Source of the DNA: Charina bottae | Lineage: Eukaryota > Chordata > Lepidosauria > Squamata > Charinaidae | Assembly (NCBI GenBank): GCA_023362775.1 | Contig: JALMGJ010000004.1 | Location: forward strand, 80,342,798-80,406,797 | Reading direction: 5' to 3' | DNA: 64,000 bases | Part shown: positions 11,935-24,117 of the stretch, in pieces | Layout: every line of letters begins with the position of its first letter | Position numbering within the stretch: the stretch's first letter is position 1 | Notes under the pieces: generated by a model | Told to the model about the DNA's origin: nothing | Database searches by the model: none | Seen by the model: the letters and a program-made list of their open reading frames with translations, nothing else | Program-made: the position numbers and the translations under genes

Positions 11935-12250
11935 TGTCATTCAAACCAGGAAAGCCTGGCTGAAATAAGTTCTCAGAAAGAACTTAAAGACCTGGTTCTG
12001 CCGCCTTGCTTGGGATGGGGGGGGGGGAACAGTTCCTCTTGGGGATGGCTGGTGCCATAGAGCCCTTTTAAATACAAACCCATCACATCTTGGATTTTAT
12101 ATTTATTTTAATTATTATTGTATGGTATTATATGTTGTTTTAATTGTTGGATTTTAATTGCTGATTTTTGTAAACCGCCCAGAGTCCCCCTGTGGGGAGA
12201 TGGAGCAGTGAATACAAATCGAATTATAAATAAAAAATAAATAAATAATA
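11935..12250 (+). mobile_element. L2-like LINE 3' end
   Basis: It encodes the end of ORF2 (RKELKDLVLPPCL-like, equivalent to RKELKTWFCHLAW in other copies). The 3' untranslated part follows, and the signature tail ttgtaaaccgcccagagtcc ... ggagatggagcag ends in a (TAAA)n tail. It is heavily 5' truncated. Confidence 0.8.
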
Positions 12251-13076
12251 TATATACCAATAGTTGCCATGCACTTGGATTTTGAGTATGAAATGATATA
12301 CTTAGGACCTAGAGTCATATTTTGATCTATTTTATTTTATCTACTGTATGTATAGGGTAAGTTCTTTTTTTATTTCTGTTTCCAAATATGTGTTCAAGAG
12401 TTGTTATCATTCTAAGTATGGTAGCAGGGTAACATGGATGGGCTAAACTATTTATGAGTGTTATCCAAACTCATTTATGTTTATATTATGGTACATAAAG
12501 CATGAACAAAGTTTATGTTCTGTTCATTTGGCAATTTGCCATCAAACTAAAAGCACTTCTGAGGTTATTTATGTGTGTTTATTTGCATAAGAAATATAAA
12601 AATGACAGCTTATCTCTTTAGTGTAGCTTATTTATATGTGCAGCATATCTCATAGTTAATCTGCTCAAGGAATTAAAGATATTTCAAAAGAAAGATTATA
12701 ATGTGTAAACAATAGCAGTTTAGTTTCTTTGTCTACTGGCCTAAGGTCTCACCATAGATCCTGCAGTGCTTACCTTCTGTATCAGTAGTTAATTAAGGTG
12801 AACCATGTGGTAATTAGGCATAATCCCAATGCTATCCTGCTGGCCTATTCCCTCTCAGGCCATCCTCCAAACAAACAGACAAAGAAAAAAAATTCATTGC
12901 CTGTGAATTGTCATCTTTTGAACACATTTTGAAAAATTGATTATATTTATTGCAAATAGTACAGCCAATTCTTTCAACAAGAGAAGGAAAAGCACTTATA
13001 TCAGTGTAAAATACTTGATTAGAATTCAGATAAAAAACCTGTAACGATGGATTGCTTAAACACAATCCCAATTATT
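12251..13076. other. Unique AT-rich sequence
   Basis: No coding region or repeat family recognised. Confidence 0.4.
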
Positions 13077-13640
13077 CACAGAATCATGGGATGTATGGAT
13101 TGGAAAGGATCTTGGAGAACATCTAGCCCGATCACCTACACTGTACAAGAATTCAGTATACCAGTGTTTATACTATGCCTGCTGGGGAATTATGGGAGTT
13201 GAAGTCCACGCATCTTAAAGTCACCAAGGTTGAGAAACACTGCAGTATACAGTACCATTTTTGAAAGGTGGCCATTCAGCCTGTGTTTAAAGGTTTCCAG
13301 TAAAGGGGAGTCTATCTCTTTGTCCCATTATTAAATAGCTTTTCCCATTATGAGTCTTTTTCCACCAATTTTCAACTGAAATCTATTTTCTTGTAATTTA
13401 ATCCCATTGTTTCTTGTCCTGCCTTTTAAAATTACTTCCTTATAATTTAACCCATTTATTCTTCTCCTAACTCTTGGCACAAAACTTCTAAACAATTTGC
13501 CTGTAACAGCCCTTCAGATGCTTAAAGACAACTATGATGCCTTCATGCAGTCTTCGCTTTTCCATCCTAAACATACATAAGATCTCTAAACATTCTGCAC
13601 AACATTTTTCCTTCCAGGCCGCTTGTGATTCAGATTTTTT
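13077..13640 (-). mobile_element. CR1 LINE 3' end
   Basis: The start, cacagaatcatgggatgtat then tggaaaggatcttggagaac and atctagcccgatc, is the reverse complement of the classic amniote CR1 terminus (agaatcatagaatcatagag-type tail). The rest matches the CR1 3' coding and untranslated region in inverted orientation. A short hAT MITE interrupts it at 13162-13242. Confidence 0.85.
13162..13242. mobile_element. 81-bp hAT MITE inserted in CR1
   Basis: It begins cagtgttta and ends gaaacactg, forming inverted termini, and is flanked by a perfect 8-bp duplication cagtatac (13154-13161 and 13243-13250). The interior (gctggggaattatgggagtt, gaagtccacgcatcttaaag) resembles a short, widespread squamate repeat. 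It contains no coding region. Confidence 0.9.
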
Positions 13641-14065
13641 TTCCACACTTACCTTGGTGCACTGCTTATGGGGTTTGACATATAAATGATAGTATACCTC
13701 CTTTATCTAAATTAGCTCCTTACTTATTCTTAAGCTATTTTAGATCTTCAATACAATTTGCCGATATCTTATCCTTTTTGTTTATGAAGTCTAATTATTT
13801 TAAGAAGAGAGAGAATTCATTGCCTAGTTACAACTGGTCATGATACTAATACCCTTCTTACTTTTGGGATCTAAAGCATGGTGGCATAGACACCTGTTTG
13901 TATATTATATTCTAGAGGACTGTCATATTGAAACTTTTTCTATTTTGTTCAATGTGCCTTGCCAGTATACTGCTAAACAAGACACTGATGTTTGCTACTT
14001 TTGCTCAATATCTAACATATAAGCATTGAATTTAATGTTCATTTAAATGGAAGTTTATTATATCT

Positions 14066-14580
14066 GGGGCGCGGTGGCTCAGCGGGTTAAACCACTGAGC
14101 CGTTAAGACTGCCAACCACAAGGTTGGCAGTTCGTAACCGCGTGGCGAGGTGAGCTCTCGTCACTAGCCCTAGCTCTCTGCCAACCCAGCAATTCGAAAG
14201 CTAATATAGCAAGTAGATAAATGGGTACCACTCACGTGGAGCAATTTGCGGGCGTCCATCGGAGGGTTGTCCTCGATCCGAGAAAGACCTGGAGAGTGGT
14301 GATGGCGGCGGAGGACGACGGATCCGGAAAAATAACAGCTTCCTGGATGTCAGCAGCCGGCGCGGAGCGAGGCATTCTGGGACATGTAGTCCGATGCCTG
14401 CAGCTGAAGAGCCGGTTCCCTTCCCCTCTCCCTATTGCGCGGTAAAAAATTTGTAATGATGTATAATGTATAATTAATATGGAACTGAATGCTGTAAGCC
14501 GCCTAGAGTCCTCCAGTAGGGAGGGGATAGGCGGGGTATAAATAGGACAAATAAATAAATAAATAAATAAATAAATAAAT
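14066..14580 (+). mobile_element. Chimeric SINE: Sauria-like tRNA head, unique body, L2-like tail
   Basis: The head reads ggggcgcggtggctcagcgg with a B-box-like agttcgtaacc, followed by the gcaagtagataaatgggtac block shared with Sauria SINEs. Instead of the Bov-B-like tail, a body of about 190 bp leads to gtaagccgcctagagtcctc ... ggcggggtataaatag and a (AAAT)n tail, resembling the L2 3' end. The same composite occurs inverted at 19801-20321, so this is a family and not a chance junction. Confidence 0.8.
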
Positions 14581-14584
14581 ATTA

Positions 14585-15248
14585 ATATAATATTAATATT
14601 CACTTCTTGAGGAAAATACAGTGTTCTTCTAACAAAAAATGATGAGTAATATGTTAATATTTTATGCTAGAAAGCAAATGTATTAGAATCATTGGTTAGC
14701 TTGCTGCTGCTGCTGCTTCCTAATTTTACATCTAATCAGAAATTTGCTTATATTTGTGATTTTTACTTCCTTATTCTTCTGTTAATACAATATAGGTGCT
14801 ACAGTGTAATGCCATTTTAACACTTGGTGTACTACATTACATGAGGCTACTAGATCTGAGTTACAGTTATCTGGATGACAATGAAATAGCAAAAAAGAGT
14901 TAGAGTTCTCTCTCTCTCTGTCTCTCTCTTTCTCTGTCTCTCTGTCTCTCGTTCTCTTTTTCTCTCCCCCCCCCATATTCTTCCTTTATTAGACTATGGG
15001 TGTTTGGGGAGATGTTTTCAAAATGGGGGAGGGGAGTATAGATGCAAAGAGCATTTGCAGTAAGACATTTAGAAAAGCATTGTATAAGGTTTGCTATTGA
15101 TCTCCTTTGATTGGGATAAGTGCTCAAAGAGAATAAATGGGAGACTTTTATGAGGATCTTTGCCATCATGGATTTAGCTGTTTCATATTTGGGTTCCTGT
15201 AAATGCTTTTTTAAAATTATTATTATTCATAGTCAGCAATTTTCCATA
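14585..15248. other. Unique sequence with a pyrimidine-rich tract
   Basis: A CT-rich stretch at about 14907-14973 (tctctc units ending in a C run) is the only structure seen. Confidence 0.4.
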
Positions 15249-15256
15249 TGATAGAG

Positions 15257-15498
15257 CAGTGCTTTCCAAACTGTGTGTCGCGACACATTAGTGTATCGTG
15301 ACACAACCCGGAAGTGGCGCTGGCGCATCACCATGGTGACGGTGGCAGTGGCGACGGCAGCGCTGCATCATCAGCACTTCCAGGTTTTACTGCAAAACAC
15401 GAGGCCGCCGCCGTGCACACCGCTGCCACGTGTACCCCTGTGCCACTGCCGCTGCCACCATTCATGTGTTGCCAACGACGGGAGTTTGGAAAGCACTG
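15257..15498. mobile_element. GC-rich hAT MITE, member A
   Basis: Terminal inverted repeats cagtgctttccaaact and agtttggaaagcactg are perfect over 16 bp and flanked by a perfect 8-bp TSD tgatagag (15249-15256 and 15499-15506). The interior is GC-rich, begins gtgtgtcgcgacac and has no transposase. Two further members lie at 26281 and 42952. Confidence 0.95.
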
Positions 15499-15821
15499 TG
15501 ATAGAGAATTGACATATTGTCATCAGATGATGACATAATTAATATTTTCAGGTGGCATCTTGAAATGTTCACAGCGTTCCATTAATTCAAACTTTCTCCT
15601 CTTGCACACATTCTGATAAAAGACAGTAGCTGCTTATGAACTAAATTAACATTAGTTAATTTATATTTGAAAATGCTATTATGTGATGTAAGTATAATGA
15701 AAGAAAAGGACTTATTTCATTTACTTAGTAATATTAATGTTTCTGGACTGAAATATGATTATCAACTATTAAGAAAACAGAGGGATCATCATTTTTGCCA
15801 TTGAGTACTACTCATCAGTTA

Positions 15822-16524
15822 ATGTTTGAGGATCGGGACATTCGCAGGGAGACCAAAATGCTTGTTTACAAAGCCATTGTACTACCAACCCTTCTGTACG
15901 CCTGTGAAACATGGACCCTCTACAAACGCCACCTACAACTTCTTGAAAGATTCCATCAACACTGCCTCCGAAAAATTCTGCAAATTACTTGGGAAGATAG
16001 GCGGACTAATGTTAGCGTATTAGAAGAAGCGAAAACCACCAGCATTGAAACAATGATCATCCAACATCAACTTCGCTGGACCGGCCATGTTGTTCGAATG
16101 CCTGACCATCGTCTTCCAAAGCAGCTACTTTACTCCCAACTTAAGAATGGAAAACGGAATATTGGTGGACAGCAAAAGAGATTCAAAGGCACTCTCAAAG
16201 CTAATTTAAAAAAATGTAATATCAGCATTGAGAACTGGGAAGCCCTAACTCATGAGCGTTTCAATTGGAGGTCAGCCTTTATTAAAGGTGCTATGGACTT
16301 TGAAGAAGCACGAGTACAGGGCGAAAGGGAGAAAAGAGCTAAAAGGAAGGCACGTCAAGCAAACCCTCATCATGACTGTCTCCCATCCAGAAACCTATGC
16401 CCTCATTGTGGGAGGTTGTGCGGATCCAGAATTGGCCTTTACAGCCACTTACGGATCCACTGTTAAAATTTTACCCTTGGAAGACAATCTTACTCGGCTA
16501 CTAGTGATCGCCAATGAATGAATG
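15822..16524 (+). pseudogene. 5'-truncated LINE: ORF2 C-terminus with a zinc finger
   Basis: The frame open to 16466 encodes the C-terminal domain of a non-LTR retrotransposon ORF2. It includes LVYKAIVLPTLLYACETWTL and RWTGHVVRMPDHRLPKQ, a basic charged stretch, and a final C2H2-type finger C-X2-C-X12-H-X3-H ending one residue before the stop. The insertion is bounded by a perfect 12-bp TSD actcatcagtta (15810-15821 and 16525-16536) and ends in a tgaatgaatg tail, so the true element starts at 15822 and the upstream ATG is not a real start. The frame is unbroken through the finger, which suggests a fairly recent insertion. The clade is uncertain; an RTE-like or related endonuclease/RT LINE is my best guess. 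Confidence 0.85.
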
Positions 16525-16796
16525 ACTCATCAGTTACCAAATAGATTTAAAAATGTAACATAGTAAGTCTTTTAAAGTAAAGAAAAAAAAACTTTGGAAC
16601 CTCCATTTAGGAGTTAGGCTCCATAGTAACATATGCTGGCTTCACCCATTGCACTAAGCCTTGTTTGTCTAACCTTGATTTATTGAACTAACCTCAGTGG
16701 CTATCTTTGCAAAATATATAATATTCATTCATATTAATGTTGACATGAAAAGACTGCATGTTTTTATTTATTTATTTATTTATTAAATTTCTATGA

Positions 16797-16816
16797 AATA
16801 TATATATATATTTATA

Positions 16817-16857
<41 letters not shown>
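16797..16857. repeat. (TA)n microsatellite
   Basis: Interrupted TA dinucleotide array, directly visible. Confidence 0.93.
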
Positions 16858-16862
<5 letters not shown>

Positions 16863-17414
16863 TATTATATAATAATGCATATTATTATAGAAATAAATAT
16901 TACCTTAATTTACAATGCTCCATTTTAGAAATATCAATCTGGAAATAAAAATGAAAGAACGTTGAATAAAATACAATATTGTTTTACTTAAGTAATATTA
17001 TATTGATTCTGTCTGATAGTACTTTGTCCACAATTAAATGGAGAAAGATAATATATACCAGTTAAGAATGAAATAGGGTCATAAAAGGTTAAAAAAGACA
17101 AGGCATTTGAAATGATTGAGTAAATGATATGTGCAAATCCTAAAATATATTTGACATTTCTTTATAAAGAACACTGCCAAATGACAGTTGAAGGAGGGGA
17201 CTTAATTTTCTTTCCTTATCTTGAAAATTAAACATTCAAGCATACTCTTGTCTTCTTCCTCCCAATACTATATGCCAAATGCAGTTGAACTAATATTAAT
17301 TCCAAACAGTGATACAACTTAATTTTATTTTTCAAAGTCATTGTTTACACCGTTATTATTTGGTATTCAAGCCCTATTCCAATCCCCTATGTTTAAAGGG
17401 GGGGAAAAGTGTTC

Positions 17415-17475
17415 TTTTATTGATTTATTATTTAAATTTATATGGCCGCCCATCTCCCCCAACCGGTTATAGGTT
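17415..17475 (-). mobile_element. L2-like LINE 3' tail fragment
   Basis: tttatatggccgcccatctc followed by ccccaaccgg is the inverted form of the shared L2 tail. Nothing upstream of it survives. Short ggttata direct repeats follow at 17464-17495. Confidence 0.65.
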
Positions 17476-19613
17476 ATAGGTTATTGGTTATAGTTTAAAT
17501 CCTTAGTATTTAATAGGCCAAATATGACTGATCTCATAATAGGATAGAATTGGAAAGACTGGTCTGCCCCTAACCCTTACCCAAAACACAGGCATACATA
17601 TTTCAACAGCCTTTAAAGTGGATAGAAGAGACTTCCTGTGGCATTTGGATTGTGCTTAATTGTAAGGTCCTTTTCGTGAGCACCAGAAATAAAGGCATGT
17701 CTTTTGAAATCATGGAATATAAACATATAATATACAATATAAACTTGTGCATTATTCATGGAATCAAATTAATTAATGACCTGCCCTGGAAATAAAACAT
17801 GTCCTACTTGTAATTCTCAGAAGGGTTAAGAAATTATTTCTATTTTGTTCACTTTCCATCCTAAAAAAATGCAAATTTGGACCTTCTTAGAAAAAATGTA
17901 CTTCCTTGTAAAATGCAGTATCTTGCTTTACAGTTTCTGAACATACCAAGCAAAATCAGTGATCAGTAATACTAAATAACTGATCAGTACTTAAATCAGT
18001 TCAAAAACATATATCTACTTTACAAACAATAATAAACCATATTGTAAAGTAAAAGGATTAGGCCTTTTTTTTAAAGGTTCCATTCTGTTTTCATTTTGTT
18101 TTGATGACTTGTTTGCTTTTTTTCCTGAATCCCTTTGGAAAATCGTGATAAGCTATTTGTTTAATTTTAAATGAGGTCTTTACCCAAGAAAATCCCAGTC
18201 AAGAAGCAGTTTGAAGTTAAGTGCATATTATATCTGCCTTTGAGTTAAATGATCTATTTTATATGTTTGTATGTGAGGCACTTAAGTTTTTGTATTTGTG
18301 TGCATGGTGTTCTTTATAATTTTATAAGCAGCAGGGAAGCTGTAAAAATAAGCATTAATATTAGTCTTTTATAAATATTTCCCCATAATCTTAATAGATA
18401 TATTCAGATAAAAAACTCATTAGAAACTGAAATAATATAGGCTTAAATAATAATTTAAATTATATTTCCTCTAAAGTTTGAATTTAAAACCACATTTATT
18501 TGATTATATTCCTTGTAACCAGTAATGATTTGACCATGATTTATATATCTGTGTTTAGATACATTTATATGTTGTGTGTGTGCTTAGTATTTTGGCTACA
18601 GCTGCTTATTGTTAATGCTGATTTGGTTTCAGGAAAGCCCAACATATTACTGACCAGAGAAACAGCAATAAAAAAATCTGATAGCAGCACATGATATTGC
18701 AGCACTATTGGTTTCTGATTTAGGATGATGTTGTAGCTTAACACTGATTAGTATGTTAGCATGCTTTGACAGGTATAAAGTTAGAAAGACTAATAAAAAA
18801 GACAAAAAAGTGTGTTGCAAACAACCACTAGACCCAAATGGAGTATAATAACATTGTAGAAAGTTTAATACTGGCTAGCAGGATACAGAAGAACAAGTGG
18901 CAAAAAAACCTCAAACAGCTACATTTATGGCTGCCCTATAATTTATATGACCGCTTACTAAAGATACAAAAATGGACGGATAAATATTGAGACATGCAGA
19001 TGCTGATAAAAAGTTATGCAGTCTTTTCTAATAAAGTTTTATGAAAGTAATGAAAATGACTGTGTATGAGAGAATTCTACCCACTTTGTTATATAGAAGT
19101 AAAAGTTGGGAATATGAAAAAAACATAAAAATAGCTGGAATACAGTGAGAATAAGGTGTTGAAGAAATGTGTGTGATAAAACAAGAAGAAATATCATCCA
19201 GAATAAGTGCTGAATGAATGTGGATTGAATACAAACATTAATAACCACTAGAAGCATGTTAAGGTGGCTTAGTCTTATAGATAAAATGTATGAGGAGCAG
19301 TTTAAAAAACAACATACGAAGGAAGAATGAACAGGTTGAGAAAAGGGGAAGTCTGAGAAAGTTGTAGTTGGATAGAGCTGAGAAGTTTAAAAAACAAAAG
19401 GATGAAGTGGTGTGTGGATATGGTGGAAACAAGGATTGTTTGAAGAATAGAAAGGTATGCACATGTATGGTGTTAAATTAATTTTCTGTTCTTGCTTTTG
19501 GAATTTTCCTACTTTTCCTTGCAGAAACCTTATAGCTTAGAAATATTCTTGGTCTCCTTCATGCTTGTACTGCATGTTTGGGATATCACCATGTTTTTCA
19601 AGAATAAATTAGA

Positions 19614-20831
19614 TAGTAGATTATTGCAATGCGCTCTACATGGGGCTACCCTTGAAAACTATCCGGAAGCTACAGCTGGTGCAGAATGCGGCTGAGCGAG
19701 CAATTTTGGGTGTGCCAAGATCTGCACATATAACACCTTTGCTCCGCGAGCTGCATTGGGTGCCGGTTTGCTTCCGGGTACAATTCAAGGTGTTGGTTAT
19801 TTTTATTTATTTGTTTATTTATTTATTTTTATTTTATTTATAGTGGTATTTATACCCCGCCTATCCCCTCCCTAACGGAGGACTCTAGGCGGCTTACATA
19901 CATATCTATATACATTTTATCATTATACAATATCACCAAGTGTAATTAACCCGCGCACCAGGAGAGGGGGTAAGGGAACCAGCTCTTCTAAGGCTCTGGA
20001 CTACAATTCCCAGGATGCCTTGAGCCGGCTGCTGACGTCCTGTTGATGTCACTTCCGGGTCTGTCTGTCCTCACCGGCAGCATTCAGTCTTCCTCCGATC
20101 TTTTCTCTGGTGGAACTGGCTCCCTGACAGGACGCCAGCACATTCTCCCACGTAAGGTGGTACCCATTTATCTACTTGCATATGCTTTCGAACTGTTGGG
20201 TTGACAGGAGCTGGGGCAAGTGGAGAGAGCTCACCTTCGCCACGCGGAGATTCGAACTGCCGACCTACTGATCGGCAATCCTACAGCATCAGCGGTTTAA
20301 CCCACTGAGCTACTGCGCCCCTATTACCTTTAAAGCCCTACATGGCATGGGGCCAGAATACCTGAGGGACCGTCTTATCCCCATATTATCGACCCGCCCC
20401 ACCCAATCATTCAGAGAGGGTCTGTTACGAGCCCCATCAATCAGAGAGTGTCATCTGATGGGGTCTAGGAGACAGGCCTTCTCAGCGGTGGCACCTACAC
20501 TATGGAACATCTTGCCCCCAGAGTTGAGACAGATACCCTCCCTCCTGACCTTTAGGAAAGAACTGAAGACCTGGTTCTGCCACCTGGCATGGGAAGGAGG
20601 AAATGATAGTTCCTCATGGGGGTGGTTAATCCCTTAATTCTATAATGTCCTTCCTTTTATCAATGCTATCTCCCATCTGGATTTTATAACTATTTATTAT
20701 ATTGATTGTATAAACTGGTGTTTTATATTTTATTTTATTTTATTTTAATCTATTTTATTGTAAACTGCAGAGAGTTCCCCGTTGGGGGGATGGGCGGTCA
20801 TATAAATAAAATCAATAAATAAATAAATAAA
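19614..20831 (+). mobile_element. L2-like LINE 3' part, interrupted by a SINE
   Basis: The left part (19614-19800) encodes DYCNALYMGLPL-like sequence, QLVQNAAERAILGVPRSAHI and LLRELHWVPVCFRVQFKVLV. The right part (20322-20640) continues with FKALHGMGPEYLRDRLIPIL, a SAVAPTLWNILPPELRQ motif and RKELKTWFCHLAWE. The 3' tail then reads gggcggtcatataaataaa and ends with TAAA repeats at 20831. The break is exactly where the chimeric SINE lies. These residues form the conserved C-terminal domain that follows the RT in L2-like ORF2 proteins. Confidence 0.87.
19801..20321 (-). mobile_element. Chimeric SINE (Sauria-like head, L2-like tail) nested in L2
   Basis: On the minus strand it runs from ggggcgcagtagctcagtgg through a B-box-like cagttcgaatctcc, the gcaagtagataaatgggtac block and the body with ggaattgtagtccagagcct, to gtaagccgcctagagtcctc and a simple A/T tail. 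It is collinear with 14066-14580 over its full length. The L2 reading frame resumes directly after it, with about 3-4 bp of ambiguous overlap at the junctions. Confidence 0.85.
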
Positions 20832-21808
20832 GTCAGAGACGCCTCCTCCTCCTCCTCCTCCTCCTTTCTCCAGCCTTGGTCAGTTTTATACTGCCGTCTG
20901 GTTAAAATATCCATCCTCTCTGCAGCTTCCATTTCTTCAATGAAAATGAAATATTTGATTTAATAATATGCAATATTTAGTTTAATTCATTCTTCCCCAC
21001 ACACACATTATTTTTTTCCACAAAACTCTAAAGCATCATAGAGCCACCACACACTTAATGGTTGGCAAGGTGTCTTTTTTAAAAAATGTTTTACCTTTTT
21101 TTATTCTCCAAATGTATCTTGTGTGATTGTGACTGAATGGTTCAGTTTTTATATCATCAGTTTGTGATGAGATTGGACAAAACATTTTCTTCTGATGACT
21201 ATATCAGACATATAATTGTTATATAAGGAAACTGTACTGTAGACAGTTATTCCAGTGTCAGCTAAACTTTTCAGGGTGTTGTTTACATTAATGTGAAGGC
21301 TGTTTTACAAATCTAAACAATTTTCAGGCAGTTCTAGCTAAGATTTTTCTTAGACTTTCAAATATTCTCTTGATTTAGTTCTATGAAACTCATTTCTTAA
21401 CAGTGTTTCTCACAGTTGAAACTGCTAGTTGGAAACATTTAGATATTTTTATAGATTTCCCATGTTTTCTAAGAATGAATTATCTTCATTTTCAGATGGC
21501 TGCCCATGGTTGATGAAAGTAGACAATTACAACCTGAGAGGTTAGAAGCATCAGAATATTTGTTCACTTCTAGAATTATCTGAGACTGGCAAATTTAGGC
21601 TTAACAAGGTCAATCACATTTTTGCTCTCTTTGTTTGAATCTGTAAATAACATGCATAAATAATAAATATGCATTTACATTTTCAGAACTACTGTATGTT
21701 GTATTTAATTCTGTACCATAGTGGTTTTGTCAGCTTTTGTTCAATTAGGGATTCACAGAAACATACAATTTGACCTGTTGTACCTAAAAATTATATGTAA
21801 CTGTAATT
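20832..21808. other. Unique AT-rich sequence after a (CTC)n run
   Basis: (CCT)n at about 20846-20872, then unremarkable sequence. The last part (21650 onward) resembles 38725-38850. Confidence 0.4.
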
Positions 21809-21809
21809 C

Positions 21810-21893
21810 AAAAGGTAAAAAGGTAAAGGTTCCCCCCGCACATTTGTGCAGTCGTGTCCGACTCTAGGGGCCGGTGCTCGTCTCCGTTTAAGG
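21810..21893 (-). mobile_element. Sauria SINE 3' end fragment
   Basis: The reverse complement gives gacgagcaccggcccctaga, gtcggacacgactgcacaaa and aacctttaccttt. This matches the 3' end of the full SINE at 48578-48900. The head is missing. Confidence 0.8.
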
Positions 21894-22730
21894 ACAACAT
21901 TTACAATTATAATTTCACACATGAATTTTGGAAAGTGCAATAGCTATGATTCACCTTTTACTTATTCTTCAGTATTAAACAGATACAGAATTACGTAAAA
22001 TAAATAAAACAGATGTAAATTACTAATAAAATTATTATAGATGACCACTGATGAAATGGTAGGTTTTAGAGAAAGAATAATATTTCATCCATATTTTTTT
22101 AACAATGTAATTGAAAGAACTTGCACTGTAACTTACTTCTGCACCCCTAATGTTTTTTGGCACTTTCTTTTTTTTCCTCCAAGGATTAGATGTTGAACTG
22201 CCAATTAATTTAAACAAGAGGGTAAATATTTTTCAGAGACAAAAATGACATAAAATAATGTATTTTCACACACACAAAAAAAACAGTTTCTGTGCTTCTT
22301 TCCCTGTACTTTTTGGAAACAGTATTTTTCTTCAACCATCAATAAACAGCAAATGAGAATTCTATTTTCCATATAAAATGATTCAACTCAAAATTCTATT
22401 TTGTATTTGCTTTTAATGCTCGAAATCATACAAAGATATAATTAAATTAGAATGACCTAAAACCCAAGTCAAGCTTATTTGAGGAAAACTGGTACATTTT
22501 ATTCATATTGTTTAAAACAAAAACAAAAACCAATGTTCCTTCTTTAGACTGAATAAGTGATTATGTGCTATCATAATACACTGGCCCAATGACATATCCC
22601 TTCTGGGTATTCCTCTGTATACAATACACTTTCAGCAATGAGACAGAAGAAAAAGTAGCAGTGATAGGCAAAATAATTGCTTAAGAAATGGCTAAACAGG
22701 AATTGGCAGTTATTAGCACAATAATATTGG

Positions 22731-23013
22731 CCTTCCGGATGGCCCTGAAGACCTGGCTTTGCCATCACGTCTGGGGATCCTGGGGGAACTATGGAGCCTG
22801 TGCAATGGTTATATTTTTTATAAGATGCCAGTCTCCTGCAGATTGTGTTTTTAGGATTTTAATAGTTTTGATTTTTAATTTGTTTTAATGGCTTTTTGTG
22901 TTATTGTTTATTTATTTGTATTTGTTTTTTTTTTGGTTTTAACTGTATGAGCCACCTAGAGTCATGTATGTGAGATGGATGGCTTACTAATTGAACAAAT
23001 ACATAAATAAATA
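22731..23013 (+). mobile_element. L2-like LINE 3' end
   Basis: It encodes FRMALKTWLCHHVWG, the L2 ORF2 end, followed by an untranslated region and the tail gagccacctagagtcatg ... agatggatggcttac with TAAA-like repeats. It is older than the copy at 52 kb. Confidence 0.75.
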
Positions 23014-23403
23014 ATAGACATTATTGCATATATTAACCTATATAGCATAAGAAACCTTTGTTTTTGTTTAATCCATGAAAAATATGTTAAATCTTCTATG
23101 AATTCTAGAAAGTATTTAGTAGACCATAGCCCCCAGCTTGATCACATTAATTTCACAACTTGTGATGGGCTGAGGTCAATAAATCATGGTTTACATATTT
23201 TCTAGCATTGTGTTCCTAAAGATATCCTAAGGGTAAAAAAAAGATGGAAGATACATACTTAAATGTTCAGGAGGAATTAAAGAACTTGTTCAGAAAATTA
23301 CTTTTGAGACTGCCGTCTTCTAAGAAATTTTCAATTCCTACATGGGACCAACTGTAGGAGGATCTTAATCACACGAAAAATTTTTTTGCTAGACAGCATT
23401 GTT

Positions 23404-23523
23404 CACCTAACCTAACCTAACCTCACCTCACCTCACCACATCCCATCCCATCCCACCCCACCCCACCCCACCCCACCCCACCCCACGCCACCCCACCCCA
23501 CCCCTCCCCACCCCACCCCACCA
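23404..23523. repeat. Pentanucleotide microsatellite with shifting motif
   Basis: Units pass from cctaa through cctca and catcc to ccacc, with a few point variants (ccacg, ccctc). The tract is pyrimidine-rich with an adenine every fifth base. Confidence 0.95.
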
Positions 23524-24074
23524 CCAGCAGTGTGCTACCATAATCAGGATAAATTAAGGTCAATAATGAGTATTCAACAGGATTCAATTAGACAAGTGAC
23601 AAGGGAGAAAAGTTAAGTTGGAATGATTGAATTTAAGGCTTATCTATGGGTCATCACCAGGGTAGTGATGGAATTGGCTGAAAATTCTCCAAAGTGGACT
23701 GGATTAACAATTAACATATCAATATCAGTGTAAGAGTAAACAGTAGTAAATTTGAATAAATTTAGTAGAGATATAAATGTGACAAGCAATAGCGAGATAC
23801 TGCTGGATGCTCACAGCAGACATTTTATACAGGAAAAAATATTCCCTTAAGGTCCAAAATAGTCATTAAAACCAGTGTACCTCTTCTTTGACATCTGTTA
23901 GAACAGAATGAGACCATTTAAAATCCCCAAAACACTATTGCACAATGAAAAACTGTAGCAAATGAAGCAAAATTGTTTGGGGAATGTATAAACAAGACAA
24001 TCACATACCATTATTTTCCTGGATTGTTGTAATATTTTCCAGGAATGGTTAAAAACCACCTTTTTTTAGTGTAA

Positions 24075-24081
<7 letters not shown>

Positions 24082-24114
<33 letters not shown>
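24082..24114. repeat. (CT)n microsatellite
   Basis: About 16 CT dinucleotides, directly visible. Confidence 0.95.

Positions 24115-24117
<3 letters not shown>

Larger units (their letters stand above)
16537..19613. other. AT-rich sequence with (TA)n and a short L2 tail
   Basis: Long (TA)n-rich tract at about 16797-16857. An L2-like tail fragment is at 17415-17475 on the minus strand. No coding region was recognised. Open stretches on the minus strand near 19028-19462 show no motifs. Confidence 0.4.

Noticed and set aside
23404..23425. Interstitial telomere repeat (cctaacctaa)
   Set aside because: The period is five, not the six of vertebrate telomere DNA, and it changes into other pentamers at once.
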